DNA of 64,000 nt from Vreelandella subterranea (lineage in GTDB: Bacteria > Pseudomonadota > Gammaproteobacteria > Pseudomonadales > Halomonadaceae). A model generated the notes under the pieces. That model had not been told where the DNA came from. It searched no databases and worked only from the letters and a program-made list of their open reading frames with translations. Made by a program: the position numbers and the translations under genes. Shown in pieces: positions 1-7,541 of the stretch (positions within the stretch are counted from its first letter, which is position 1; the number at the start of each line of letters is the position of its first letter). The stretch is from the NCBI RefSeq assembly GCF_900111305.1, contig NZ_FOGS01000001.1, positions 186,001 to 250,000 of the forward strand. Reading direction: 5' to 3'.

Positions 1-1
1 G

Positions 2-451
2 GGCTGGGCCGAGCCCGTGCAGGCGCTGATTGAACGCTTTGACCCGGCGCGCATGGCCCGCGTGGAAATCTACGATATTCCGCCGCTGGATTCGCTCACC
101 GCTCCCCGCGTTGCCCTGCTGGGGGATGCCGCTCACGGCATGGCGCCCGACCTAGGCCAGGGCGGCTGCCAGGCGATGGAAGACGCCTGGGTGCTCTCCC
201 AGGCGCTCGCGCGTGCGCTGGAAGAAAATATCGATACGTCAGCGGCCATCGACAGCGCTCTGGCCCAGTACGACCGGGCACGCGTCGACCGGGTGGGCGA
301 AATCGTCCAGCGTGCCCGCAAGCGCGCCGCGATGATCCATGGGCACGATGCCACTCACACCCAAGCCTGGTACGACGAACTCAAGAACGAAGATGGTCAA
401 GCCATTATTGACGGCTTGAAGACCACGGTGACCGGCGGGCCGCTGGGGTAA
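2..451 (+). CDS. hpxO: FAD-dependent urate hydroxylase-like monooxygenase, C-terminal part (5' end outside window)
   Basis: The reading frame is open from base 2 and enters the window mid-gene, so only about the last 149 residues are seen. They carry the third FAD-contact motif of group A flavin monooxygenases (GDAAHGMAPDLGQGG followed by AMEDA, near bases 122-185), where FAD ribityl/phosphate groups bind. Among that superfamily the wording around this motif best fits HpxO-type urate hydroxylases, which convert urate to 5-hydroxyisourate in the cytoplasm during purine catabolism. The convergent neighbour is a RutR-like regulator and the next genes degrade beta-alanine, which fits a nucleobase-catabolism setting. 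Without the N-terminal half another aromatic-ring hydroxylase cannot be ruled out. Confidence 0.7.
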   Translation, partial: GWAEPVQALIERFDPARMARVEIYDIPPLDSLTAPRVALLGDAAHGMAPDLGQGGCQAMEDAWVLSQALARALEENIDTSAAIDSALAQYDRARVDRVGEIVQRARKRAAMIHGHDATHTQAWYDELKNEDGQAIIDGLKTTVTGGPLG

Positions 452-484
452 CACGAGCTGTCCATAAGGGAGCACCCTCCTGAC

Positions 485-1105
485 TCACGCCGTCAGCCCG
501 ATCCCCCGAAGTATGACCGAGGTCACCGACTGCACGGCTTTTTCGAACTGTAAGTCGTCAAGCGGTTGGTCGTCGTTGAGCAGGCAGATCTGGTAGTCAA
601 AGTCGGCGTAGTGCTGAGTGGAGGCCCAGATCATGTAGAGCAGGTAGGACGGCTCGACGGGGTTGATCTGGCCCGTTTCAACCCACTCGCGGATTTTCGA
701 CTCTTTGAGCTTGGCCCATTCGTAGAGGTTGTCGCGCAGGCGTTCTTTAAGGATCGGGGCGCCCTGCATCACCTCGGCCGCCCATACTTTTGAGCCGTGG
801 GCACGATTGCGGGAGTGGTTCATCTTGGCGCGAATATAGGTGGAGAGCACCACGCGGGGGTCATCGTAGAGTTCGAAGCATAGCGCGTCCTGCTTCCAGA
901 CCTCTAAAAGTTCCAGTAACACATCCTGGTAAAGCGCTTTTTTAGTCGAAAAGTAGTAGTGCACGTTGGACTTTGGAATATCGGCCATCTGGGCGATTTC
1001 GCCCATTGATGCCCCGGCATAGCCCTTTTCAGCAAACAGCTGTTCCGCCGCCTGGAGAATCTTTTTCACGTTGGTCTGCCGAATTTCGTCCTGGGTTCTT
1101 GCCAC
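485..1105 (-). CDS. TetR-family regulator, RutR-like
   Basis: A 206-residue protein of normal TetR size. An N-terminal helix-turn-helix covers about residues 12-57 (LFAEKGYAGASMGEIA, then SNVHYYFSTKKALY). The C-terminal ligand domain resembles the RutR/YcdC branch, whose E. coli member senses uracil and thymine and controls pyrimidine and purine genes. It lies on the same strand as, and downstream of, the semialdehyde dehydrogenase and aminotransferase genes, separated from them by a hairpin terminator. It is convergent with the urate hydroxylase-like gene. The reductive pyrimidine pathway yields beta-alanine, so control of these neighbours by a pyrimidine-type regulator is sensible, but this is an inference. 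The family assignment is firm; the effector is not shown by sequence. Confidence 0.8.
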   Translation of the reverse strand: MARTQDEIRQTNVKKILQAAEQLFAEKGYAGASMGEIAQMADIPKSNVHYYFSTKKALYQDVLLELLEVWKQDALCFELYDDPRVVLSTYIRAKMNHSRNRAHGSKVWAAEVMQGAPILKERLRDNLYEWAKLKESKIREWVETGQINPVEPSYLLYMIWASTQHYADFDYQICLLNDDQPLDDLQFEKAVQSVTSVILRGIGLTA

Positions 1106-1147
1106 GCTGCACTCATCCTTTCATGTCTTACGCCTAGAAGACGCACC

Positions 1148-1178
1148 AAAAAAAGCACCATCGCAGTGCGACGGTGCT
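1148..1178 (-). terminator. Intrinsic terminator after mmsA
   Basis: An outer stem pairs 1154-1159 with 1173-1178 and an inner stem pairs 1161-1164 with 1168-1171, with a 3-nt loop. On the minus strand it is followed by a run of seven T (A1148-1154 on the plus strand). It sits 29 bases past the mmsA stop, as expected for the end of that operon. Confidence 0.8.
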
Positions 1179-1206
1179 GAGAAGATGTCTTAGTTACTGT
1201 GGCGCG

Positions 1207-2703
1207 TCAACTTTGATTGGCAGGAAAAGAGAACTCCGCCTGTGTGGCTTCACTCACGGAAGGCCAGCGTTGGGAAACTGCTTTGCGGCGGGTGTAGAAG
1301 CGTACCGAGTCGGGCCCGTAGGCGTGAAGGTCGCCGAACAGCGAGCGCTTCCAGCCGCCAAAGCTGTGGTAGGCCACCGGCACCGGCAGCGGTACGTTGA
1401 CCCCGACCATGCCGACTTCAATGCCGTCGGTAAAGCGGCGGGCGGCTTCGCCATCGCGGGTGAACAGGCAGGTGCCGTTGCCGTACTCGTGGTCGTTGAT
1501 CAGCTGCATGGCGTCATCCAGACTGCCCACCCGAACAACACACAGCACCGGCCCGAAGATCTCCTCCTGGTAAATGCGCATCTCGGCGGTGACGTTGTCG
1601 AACAGGCAACCACCGACAAAGTAGCCTTCTTCATGGCCCGGCACTGCCAACTTACGCCCATCGGCGACCAGCGTTGCCCCGGCATTGACGCCGTCTTCGA
1701 TGAAGCTCAGCACTTTATCGCGGTGCTCGGCGGTGACCAGCGGCCCCATATCCAGGCCTTTCTCGGTGCCCGGGCCCACTTTGAGGTGGGCGATTTTGGG
1801 CAGCATGGTTTCCACCAGCCGATTGGCGGTCTCATCGCCCACGCATACGGCGACCGAGATCGCCATGCAGCGCTCACCACAGCTGCCATATGCCGCGCCC
1901 ATCAGGGTGTTGGCGGCGTTTTCCAGGTCGGCGTCCGGCAGCACCACGGCATGGTTTTTAGCGCCGCCCAGGGCCTGCACACGCTTACCGGCGGCGGTGC
2001 CACGGGTATAGATCGCCTCGGCGACCGGGGTGGAGCCGACAAACGAAATGGCTTTGACAGCCTTGGCATCGAGCAGCGTTTCCACCGCTTCGCGCCCGCC
2101 GTGCACCACGTTCATCACGCCGTTGGGGAGCCCGGCTTCCTGAAGCAGTTCCGCTACCGCCATGGCCGCGGAGGGATCTTTTTCCGACGGCTTGAGGATA
2201 AAGGTGTTACCGCAGGCAATCGCCATGGGGTACATCCACAGCGGCACCATGGCGGGGAAGTTGAACGGGGTAATGCCCGCCACCACGCCCAGGGGCTGGA
2301 AGTTGGACCAAGCATCGATGCCGGGCCCGACGTTGTGGGAATACTCGCCCTTAAGCAGCTCCGGCACGCCGCAGGCGTACTCGACGTTCTCGATGCCCCG
2401 CTTGAGCTCGCCCATGGCGTCTTCGGGGGTTTTGCCATGCTCTTCGCTGACCAGCTGCACCAGGCGGTCGGCGTTATCTTCCAGCAACTGCTTGAAGCGG
2501 TACATGACCTGGGCGCGCTTGTTGGGCGGCGTATCGCGCCAGGCGGGAAACGCCGCCTGGGCGGCGGCAATCGCTTGCTCGACGTCGGCGGCACTGGCAT
2601 CTGCCACTTGGCGAATCACTTGCCCCGTCGAGGGATTGGTCACGTCCAGCGTGCGCTGGCTTTCGATCAACTCACCGTTAATCAGGTGGGAAACAACGTT
2701 CAT
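1207..2703 (-). CDS. mmsA: CoA-acylating methylmalonate-semialdehyde dehydrogenase
   Basis: 498 residues, the usual length. It oxidises malonate semialdehyde (from beta-alanine) or methylmalonate semialdehyde (from valine or thymine) to acetyl-CoA or propionyl-CoA with NAD+. The ALDH fold is clear: the ITPFNFP cofactor segment near residues 144-150, the FVGSTPV turn near 221, and the nucleophile in GERCMA (Cys279). The segment GGAKNH near 246-251 has Asn where ordinary ALDHs have the general-base Glu; this is the family signature of CoA-acylating MMSDH. The upstream aminotransferase gene ends 20 bases away, so both are one transcript: amine to semialdehyde, then to acyl-CoA. Confidence 0.95.
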   Translation of the reverse strand: MNVVSHLINGELIESQRTLDVTNPSTGQVIRQVADASAADVEQAIAAAQAAFPAWRDTPPNKRAQVMYRFKQLLEDNADRLVQLVSEEHGKTPEDAMGELKRGIENVEYACGVPELLKGEYSHNVGPGIDAWSNFQPLGVVAGITPFNFPAMVPLWMYPMAIACGNTFILKPSEKDPSAAMAVAELLQEAGLPNGVMNVVHGGREAVETLLDAKAVKAISFVGSTPVAEAIYTRGTAAGKRVQALGGAKNHAVVLPDADLENAANTLMGAAYGSCGERCMAISVAVCVGDETANRLVETMLPKIAHLKVGPGTEKGLDMGPLVTAEHRDKVLSFIEDGVNAGATLVADGRKLAVPGHEEGYFVGGCLFDNVTAEMRIYQEEIFGPVLCVVRVGSLDDAMQLINDHEYGNGTCLFTRDGEAARRFTDGIEVGMVGVNVPLPVPVAYHSFGGWKRSLFGDLHAYGPDSVRFYTRRKAVSQRWPSVSEATQAEFSFPANQS

Positions 2704-2723
2704 GTTCTACTCTCCGTCATCAT

Positions 2724-4097
2724 TTATGCCAGCGCATCCAGGGTGGTCGCCACAGCGTCGAACAGCCGCTCCAGCTCGGCCTCGGTAGTACCAAACGGAG
2801 GACCAAACTGCAGCGTGTCACCGCCGTAGCGCACGTAGAAGCCTGCTTTCCAGAGCGCCATGTGCGCATCGCGGGGGCGGATCGTTGGGTCGCCGTCGCG
2901 GGGTGCTAGCTGAAGCGCCCCGGCCAGGCCGTAGTTGCGGATATCCACAATGTGCTGACGGCCTTTGAGGGCATGAAGCTTCTGCTCAAAGGTAGGCGCA
3001 ATGGCATTGACCTGAGCGGGGAAGTTGTCGCGCTCCATCATTTCAAGAGCAGCAAGCCCCGCGGCGCAGGCCACCGGGTGGGCGCTGTAAGTATAGCCAT
3101 GGGGAAACTCGACGGCGTGCTGCGGGCCGCCAGCGTGCATGAAGGTATCGAAAATCTCGCTGGAGGCGATCACTGCGCCCATGGGGATGGCGCCATTGGT
3201 GATCTGCTTGGCGACGTTCATGATATCCGGCGTGACGCCAAAGGCCTCGGCACCGGTGGTCGCGCCGCTACGGCCGAAGGCAGTAATCACCTCGTCAAAA
3301 ATCAGCAGAATATCGTGGGCGGTACAGATCTCGCGCAGCCGATCCAGATAGCCCTTTGGCGGCACGATCACCCCCGCCGAGCCGGACATCGGCTCGACAA
3401 TCACCGCGGCAATGGTCGAGGCATCGTGGAGCGCGATTTGATCGAGCAGCGCATCGGCAAGCTCGGCACCGGTATCGGCTTGGCCCTTGGTATACGCCTG
3501 GTCAGTCTGCAACGTATGCGGCAGGTGCGTCACGTCCATCAGTGGACCGTAATGCTTCCGGTTGGGGCCGATGCCGCCCAGGCTGGTGCCGCCAATGTTG
3601 ACGCCGTGATAACCCTTGGCGCGGCCGATCATGCGGGTCTTCTCGGGCTTGCCCTTCAGGCGCCAATAGGCCTTGGCCATCTTGACCGAGGTATCCGCCG
3701 CCTCTGACCCCGAGTTGGTGAAAAACACATGATCAAGCCCGGCGGGCGTCAGGCTGGCGACCTTCTCCGCCAGCTTGAACGCCAACGGGTGGCCAATCTG
3801 AAAGCCGGGTGCAAAATCAAGAGAGCCGAGCTGCGCCGCCACGGCTTTCTGGATTTCTTCGCGGTTATGACCCGCACCGCAGGTCCACAGGCCGGAAAGC
3901 GAATCAAACAGCTTGCGGCCCTGGTCGTCGATGTAATAACGCCCTTCCGCCCCGGTGATGACCCGCGGGTTGGCGCGGAAATCCCGATTCGAGCTAAACG
4001 GCATCCAGTAATGCTGATTCAGCACGCCATCGGGCGCGTGGTCGCCAGCAGCATCCGCTGAAGCCTGAGGGGTGGTTTTGCTTTTTAGTCCAAACAT
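2724..4097 (-). CDS. Omega-amino acid (beta-alanine)-pyruvate aminotransferase
   Basis: Class III PLP aminotransferase of about 457 residues. Visible signatures are SGLWTCGAGHNREEI near the N-terminus, TNSGSEAADT (phosphate-binding), DEVITAFGRSG (PLP-ring Asp) and AKQITNGAIPMGAV with the Schiff-base Lys. It matches the beta-alanine/pyruvate transaminase group, which gives malonate semialdehyde and alanine and feeds the dehydrogenase encoded just downstream. An upstream in-frame ATG at 4136 exists, but the ATG at 4097 is chosen because GGAG lies nine bases before it and the protein then starts MFGLKSK. Taurine or GABA activity is possible in this subgroup. Confidence 0.88.
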   Translation of the reverse strand: MFGLKSKTTPQASADAAGDHAPDGVLNQHYWMPFSSNRDFRANPRVITGAEGRYYIDDQGRKLFDSLSGLWTCGAGHNREEIQKAVAAQLGSLDFAPGFQIGHPLAFKLAEKVASLTPAGLDHVFFTNSGSEAADTSVKMAKAYWRLKGKPEKTRMIGRAKGYHGVNIGGTSLGGIGPNRKHYGPLMDVTHLPHTLQTDQAYTKGQADTGAELADALLDQIALHDASTIAAVIVEPMSGSAGVIVPPKGYLDRLREICTAHDILLIFDEVITAFGRSGATTGAEAFGVTPDIMNVAKQITNGAIPMGAVIASSEIFDTFMHAGGPQHAVEFPHGYTYSAHPVACAAGLAALEMMERDNFPAQVNAIAPTFEQKLHALKGRQHIVDIRNYGLAGALQLAPRDGDPTIRPRDAHMALWKAGFYVRYGGDTLQFGPPFGTTEAELERLFDAVATTLDALA

Positions 4098-4253
4098 GGT
4101 GTCCAGCTCCATCGCTGTGAGGCATGGCCTCAGCATGGCCGACTGAACACGTTTATAAAATCATGCTTTCCTTTTGTTCACGTTAGACAATCTATACGTA
4201 ACACGGCATGGCTAAGCTACCCCTCACAGCCTGCAAACTTGAGCGGGCCTTCA

Positions 4254-4414
4254 CTTTAGCCCCGGGGAGGGAAGCCCTTGTTAATGTTCACTTGGCAGGA
4301 TGCCAGGGCAGAGCAAGTGACTCAGCGTTCTGGACGCTGGCGTCTCAGTACTCTTCAAGCCGTGACGCATGTCGAGTCCCAGGCAGGCAGAAAGCCACTC
4401 AATGGCAAGGATGC
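4254..4414 (-). pseudogene. Duplicated hutH 3'-end fragment
   Basis: This stretch repeats the 3' end of hutH and its first 27 downstream bases (7288-7541), in the same orientation. By eye the copies differ at one site in the first 58 aligned coding bases and at about five in the next 75. A 93-bp piece (31 codons) present in hutH at about 7373-7466 is missing here, so the frame is kept. There is no start codon or upstream hutH sequence. The match stops sharply at 4414 and at the loop of a hairpin at 4254. It lies in the otherwise gene-free 4137-4486 stretch, just past the stop of the 2OG oxygenase gene. Confidence 0.9.
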
Positions 4415-4486
4415 TCAAACGAAACAACATGATAAGCCTCGGAAAACTCCGAACCCTTCCAGGCTACCCGTGATGAATATCAAATA

Positions 4487-5314
4487 TTAGCGAGGGGAAG
4501 TTCTCCCATAAAACAACTCAGACGTAAGATCATTAAGTCGCATATCGTCATGCTCCCCATAGGTAAGCACTGAGTTTATCCTAGGAGTCCCCCCTTCAAC
4601 CGGTGTTACACGATGCATGGCACAATTACCATGAAAGAAGGCGAGTGTCCCAGGCTCACTGGACTGGATCTTGATTCGGGAGCGGTCACCATGCAGCACC
4701 TTCTTGACTTCATCGTAGCACTCGTCCTGCTTGGTCCTTAAGGCAGGAACGTACTCGAATTCGCCACCTTTCTCGGCCTTCTGATACATGACCGTGACCG
4801 AAAACTCACTACGATCATAGTGCCAGCCAAGCTCCTCACCCGGCTTGAACAAAGTGATCTGGAGCGCATCGAGCGGGTCGGCGCTACGATACAACATCGG
4901 TTTTTCCAGCACTGCCGCAATAAACTTGGTCAAGTCGTCCGATTCATATAGGCGACGCAAGGGGGCATCCGCGGGAATATAGTCATAGGCGATGCCGTGC
5001 TTGGCCGAACGCACCTGGAACGCCAGGGGATGATCCGGCTCGACTGTCTCATCGAAGGGCTCGAAATAGACGTTGTGCGCCCTATCGCTTACCCAGGCCT
5101 TGCTTTCTAGCTGGTTAGCCAGGTCCACCATCCTGGCCACCGCCTCGTGGTTAATGAAGCCTTGTAGTGTGCAGCAGCCATCCTTGGCCAATTCCTGGCG
5201 ACAGCTATCGATCAGCGCTCTCCCACGCTCGCTGTCAAGCTCATGGATGGGGTAGCGATTGAGGTCGACGACATCAGCATAATCGGGGCGAGACAAGGTA
5301 GTTGTAATTGACAT
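4487..5314 (-). CDS. 2-oxoglutarate/Fe(II) oxygenase of the HalD/BesD (ArpA-like) family, predicted amino-acid hydroxylase
   Basis: 275 residues, cytosolic, no signal peptide. The double-stranded beta-helix core shows a His-x-Asp pair (His165, Asp167 in GWHYDRSEF), a distal His234 (CAMHRVTP) and an Arg245 suited to bind 2-oxoglutarate. The surrounding words (EFSVTVMYQ, GGEFEYVP) resemble the family of the free-amino-acid halogenases BesD/HalD. In those halogenases the Asp is Gly so that chloride can bind; here Asp is kept, which predicts hydroxylation. The gene is single, diverges from a broken LysR gene, and has a HutC-type palindrome 133 bases upstream of its start. A hutH fragment follows it. 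Substrate unknown; a histidine-related amino acid is a guess from context. Confidence 0.8.
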   Translation of the reverse strand: MSITTTLSRPDYADVVDLNRYPIHELDSERGRALIDSCRQELAKDGCCTLQGFINHEAVARMVDLANQLESKAWVSDRAHNVYFEPFDETVEPDHPLAFQVRSAKHGIAYDYIPADAPLRRLYESDDLTKFIAAVLEKPMLYRSADPLDALQITLFKPGEELGWHYDRSEFSVTVMYQKAEKGGEFEYVPALRTKQDECYDEVKKVLHGDRSRIKIQSSEPGTLAFFHGNCAMHRVTPVEGGTPRINSVLTYGEHDDMRLNDLTSELFYGRTSPR

Positions 5315-5446
5315 TTCTTCACCTCATGAACGTAGGATTTTCAGAGCGATGCACGGACAACACGAGCTGCTATTACGTCGGACATACCTTTCAGCCCCCT
5401 CCTGGTTACCGCGAGAACAAACTCGCTTTTCCGCACGCTCACGACT

Positions 5447-5462
5447 CATTGTATATACAATG
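5447..5462. promoter_or_regulatory. Putative HutC operator between 2OG oxygenase and lysR remnant
   Basis: A perfect 16-bp palindrome with the core TGTATATACA, the same core found upstream of hutI and of the YjiH gene in this window. HutC proteins of Pseudomonas bind closely related TGTA-TACA palindromes and are released by urocanate. It could govern the oxygenase (start at 5314), the lysR remnant (start at 5543), or both. Confidence 0.65.
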
Positions 5463-5542
5463 AACCTGGAAAATCATGACGTTTTCGACATCAAACGTTA
5501 AGGTATCCTACATATCCGATACGTCATACTGAGGGGAATTCA

Positions 5543-5798
5543 GTGGGCACCTTACCTCCACTACGTGCGCTGCAGGTCTTCGAAGCCATTGGACGCTACA
5601 GCAGCGTAACGGAAGCTGCCGGGTGGCTGGGAATTTCGCCCGCCGCCGTCAGCCAGCATATCAAGCAGTTGGAAGCCCACCTGAAGATGAGTCTGGTGGA
5701 GCGCGAGGGGCGGCGCCTACGAATGACCCGGGCGGGAGGGAAGGGAGCAAACGCAGGCTATCGACGCGCTGATGCGGACTCCAAAGCCGGGGCCGTGA
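5543..5798 (+). pseudogene. Truncated LysR-family regulator (GcvA-like N-terminus)
   Basis: A GTG start with GAGGGG five bases upstream opens a typical LysR N-terminus: PPLRALQVFEAIGRYSSVTE, the helix-turn-helix AAGWLGISPAAVSQHIKQLE and the ensuing linker helix up to about residue 65. The effector domain of about 230 residues is then missing. From 5745 a frame shifted by +1 reads EQTQAIDALMRTPKPGP and stops at 5796-5798, which looks like the extreme C-terminus of such a regulator. An internal deletion that also shifted frame is the simplest explanation. The gene diverges from the 2OG oxygenase, the classic position of its former regulator. Confidence 0.75.
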
Positions 5799-5836
5799 CA
5801 CCATCTTCAGAATAGTCATTTCCAGGAAAGCCATGG

Positions 5837-5873
5837 AAAAAGCTGGCTCACCCCGCGGGCGAGCCAGCTTTTT
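5837..5873. terminator. Bidirectional terminator
   Basis: A 13-bp perfect stem (5837-5849 with 5861-5873), 11-nt loop, A-tract on one side and T-tract on the other. It separates the convergent lysR remnant and the end of the hut/YuiF operon. Confidence 0.88.
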
Positions 5874-5893
5874 CTGCTCTACGCGACGACAAA

Positions 5894-7240
5894 TCAGAGC
5901 GTCATGGCGGCGATCCACCCGAAGATGATCAGCGGGATATTGTAGTGTAGAAAAGTTGGTACCACGCTGTCCCAGATGTGGTCGTGCTGACCGTCAGCAT
6001 TGAGTCCGGCAGTTGGGCCTAGCGTAGAGTCTGATGCAGGTGAGCCAGCGTCACCCAGGGCTGCGGCGGTACCTACCAGGGCTACCGTCGCCAGGGGCGA
6101 GAAACCGAAGTTGAGAGCAAGCGGTACATAAAGAGATGCGATGATGGGGATCGTCGAGAATGACGAGCCGATGCCCATGGTGATGAAAAGCCCCACCAAC
6201 AACATGACCAGCGCCGCCAACCCCTTATTGTCACCAATGATGTCAGTGGAACTACTCACCAATGCTTCAACTTCACCGCTTGCTTGCATGACGCTGGCAA
6301 AGCCAGCCGCGGTAATCATGATGAAGCCCACCAAGGCCATCATGCGCATGCCTTCGGTGAAGATGCCGTCCTGCTCGTGCCAGCGAAACACACCACTCAG
6401 CGACAGCAGGGCGAAGCCGAAGATACCGCCGAGCACCATCGAACCGGTGTACAACTGCACTGCTACCGTGCCAACGAGGGAGATGGCCAATACCGACTTC
6501 TGCCAGAGCTTGAGGTGCCGGGCCGCCTCGGCCGGAGTCTCTTCGCCATGTGCCAAGTCGCGATCTTCGTAGTCACGGCCCTTGCGGTAGCTAAACAGAG
6601 CGGCCACAGCAAGACCCAATGCCATGCCGCCGATGGGAATCACCATAGCCATAGGCACCATCTGGCGTGTTACTTCCAGCCCTAACTCGGCACCGCTTTC
6701 GTTGAGATTGGTGAGCAGAATGTCATTGAGGAAGATAGCACCGAACCCTACAGGCAGTAGCATGTAGGGGGCGGTAATGCCGAACGTGATCACGCAGGCA
6801 ACGAGTCGGCGGTCGAGCTGCAGGTGGTTCATGAGCTTCAGTAACGGCGGTACCAGCACTGGAATGAACGCAATATGCACTGGAATAAGGTTCTGAGAGC
6901 TGACCGCAGCTGCCAGCAGAGCCGCCAACAAGGTATAAGTCACCATGCGCCGACTACTACCCGTTTCGTTGATATGGAAGCGGCGAATAGCACGGTTGGC
7001 CATGACTTCGGTAATCCCGGAACGAGAGAGCGCGACGGCAAAAGCACCCAACACGGCATAAGCTAGCGCCACGGTGGCACCGTTTCCAAGGCCATCATTA
7101 AAGGCATCGAGAATGTCGCTAATTGGCATGCCAGCATAGAGGCCGCCTACCAATGCCGCGACGATAAGAGCAAAGACGACGGAAACTCGGGCAAGACTGA
7201 GACTGACCATCACCAAAATGGCCAAAACGATAGCATTCAT
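5894..7240 (-). CDS. YuiF-type Na+/H+ antiporter-family transporter, likely histidine uptake
   Basis: 448 residues, almost wholly hydrophobic with about 11-12 membrane spans, of the Na+/H+ antiporter superfamily (YuiF group). Characteristic patches are the SSQNLIPVHIAFIP segment near residue 115 and the GDAGSPASDSTLGPTAGLN segment near 405. YuiF-like proteins recur in hut clusters of other bacteria and have been predicted to be histidine permeases. Here the gene follows hutH by 74 bases on the same strand and ends at a strong terminator, so it is the last gene of the hut operon. The intervening bases hold a hairpin and the edge of the hutH-tail duplication, so its linkage may be recent. Substrate inferred from context. 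Confidence 0.78.
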   Translation of the reverse strand: MNAIVLAILVMVSLSLARVSVVFALIVAALVGGLYAGMPISDILDAFNDGLGNGATVALAYAVLGAFAVALSRSGITEVMANRAIRRFHINETGSSRRMVTYTLLAALLAAAVSSQNLIPVHIAFIPVLVPPLLKLMNHLQLDRRLVACVITFGITAPYMLLPVGFGAIFLNDILLTNLNESGAELGLEVTRQMVPMAMVIPIGGMALGLAVAALFSYRKGRDYEDRDLAHGEETPAEAARHLKLWQKSVLAISLVGTVAVQLYTGSMVLGGIFGFALLSLSGVFRWHEQDGIFTEGMRMMALVGFIMITAAGFASVMQASGEVEALVSSSTDIIGDNKGLAALVMLLVGLFITMGIGSSFSTIPIIASLYVPLALNFGFSPLATVALVGTAAALGDAGSPASDSTLGPTAGLNADGQHDHIWDSVVPTFLHYNIPLIIFGWIAAMTL

Positions 7241-7278
7241 AAAAAGCTACTCTTGTCGTTGGAATTGAATGCGGTTAC

Positions 7279-7301
7279 CCCCGTAGCCTTTAGCCACGGG
7301 G
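7279..7301. repeat. Hairpin with CTTTA loop at hutH 3' end; resembles an IS200/IS605 right end
   Basis: Nine-bp stem with one mismatch (7279-7287 with 7293-7301) and loop CTTTA, followed by AGGGAAG. Right ends of IS200/IS605-type elements often show a CCTTTAG-containing hairpin followed by GGGGAGG. No transposase or TnpB is near. Half of the hairpin (from 7288) is also present at the other hutH-tail copy (4254). It may instead be a plain attenuator between hutH and the YuiF gene. Confidence 0.4.
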
Positions 7302-7541
7302 AGGGAAGTGCTTGTTAATGTTCACTTGGCAGGATGCCGGGGCAGAGCAAGTGACTCAGCGTTCTGGACGCTAGCAGATCGCTGGCGGCCTCAATGTCAG
7401 GGGCGAAGAAGCGGTCCTGATCGTAGTGGCTAACCCGGTCGCGTAGCAGCTTCCTGGCCTGTTCAAGCGTCTCGGTACTCTTCAAGCCGTGACGCATGTC
7501 GAGCCCCTGGCAGGCAGAGAGCCATTCAATGGCAAGGATGC
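7288..7541 (-). repeat. Parent copy of the hutH-tail direct repeat
   Basis: Covers the 3' end of hutH and 27 bases beyond. The partner at 4254-4414 lacks about 93 internal bases. The two copies are direct repeats enclosing about 2.9 kb with the YuiF transporter, the lysR remnant and the 2OG oxygenase. Confidence 0.88.

Noticed and set aside
1174-2829. 551-residue open frame antisense to mmsA
   Set aside because: Low-complexity His/Gly-rich peptide opposite a well-supported dehydrogenase gene.
4185-4200. Possible fifth HutC-like site upstream of the aminotransferase
   Set aside because: Matches the TGTATATACA core at too few positions and is not palindromic.
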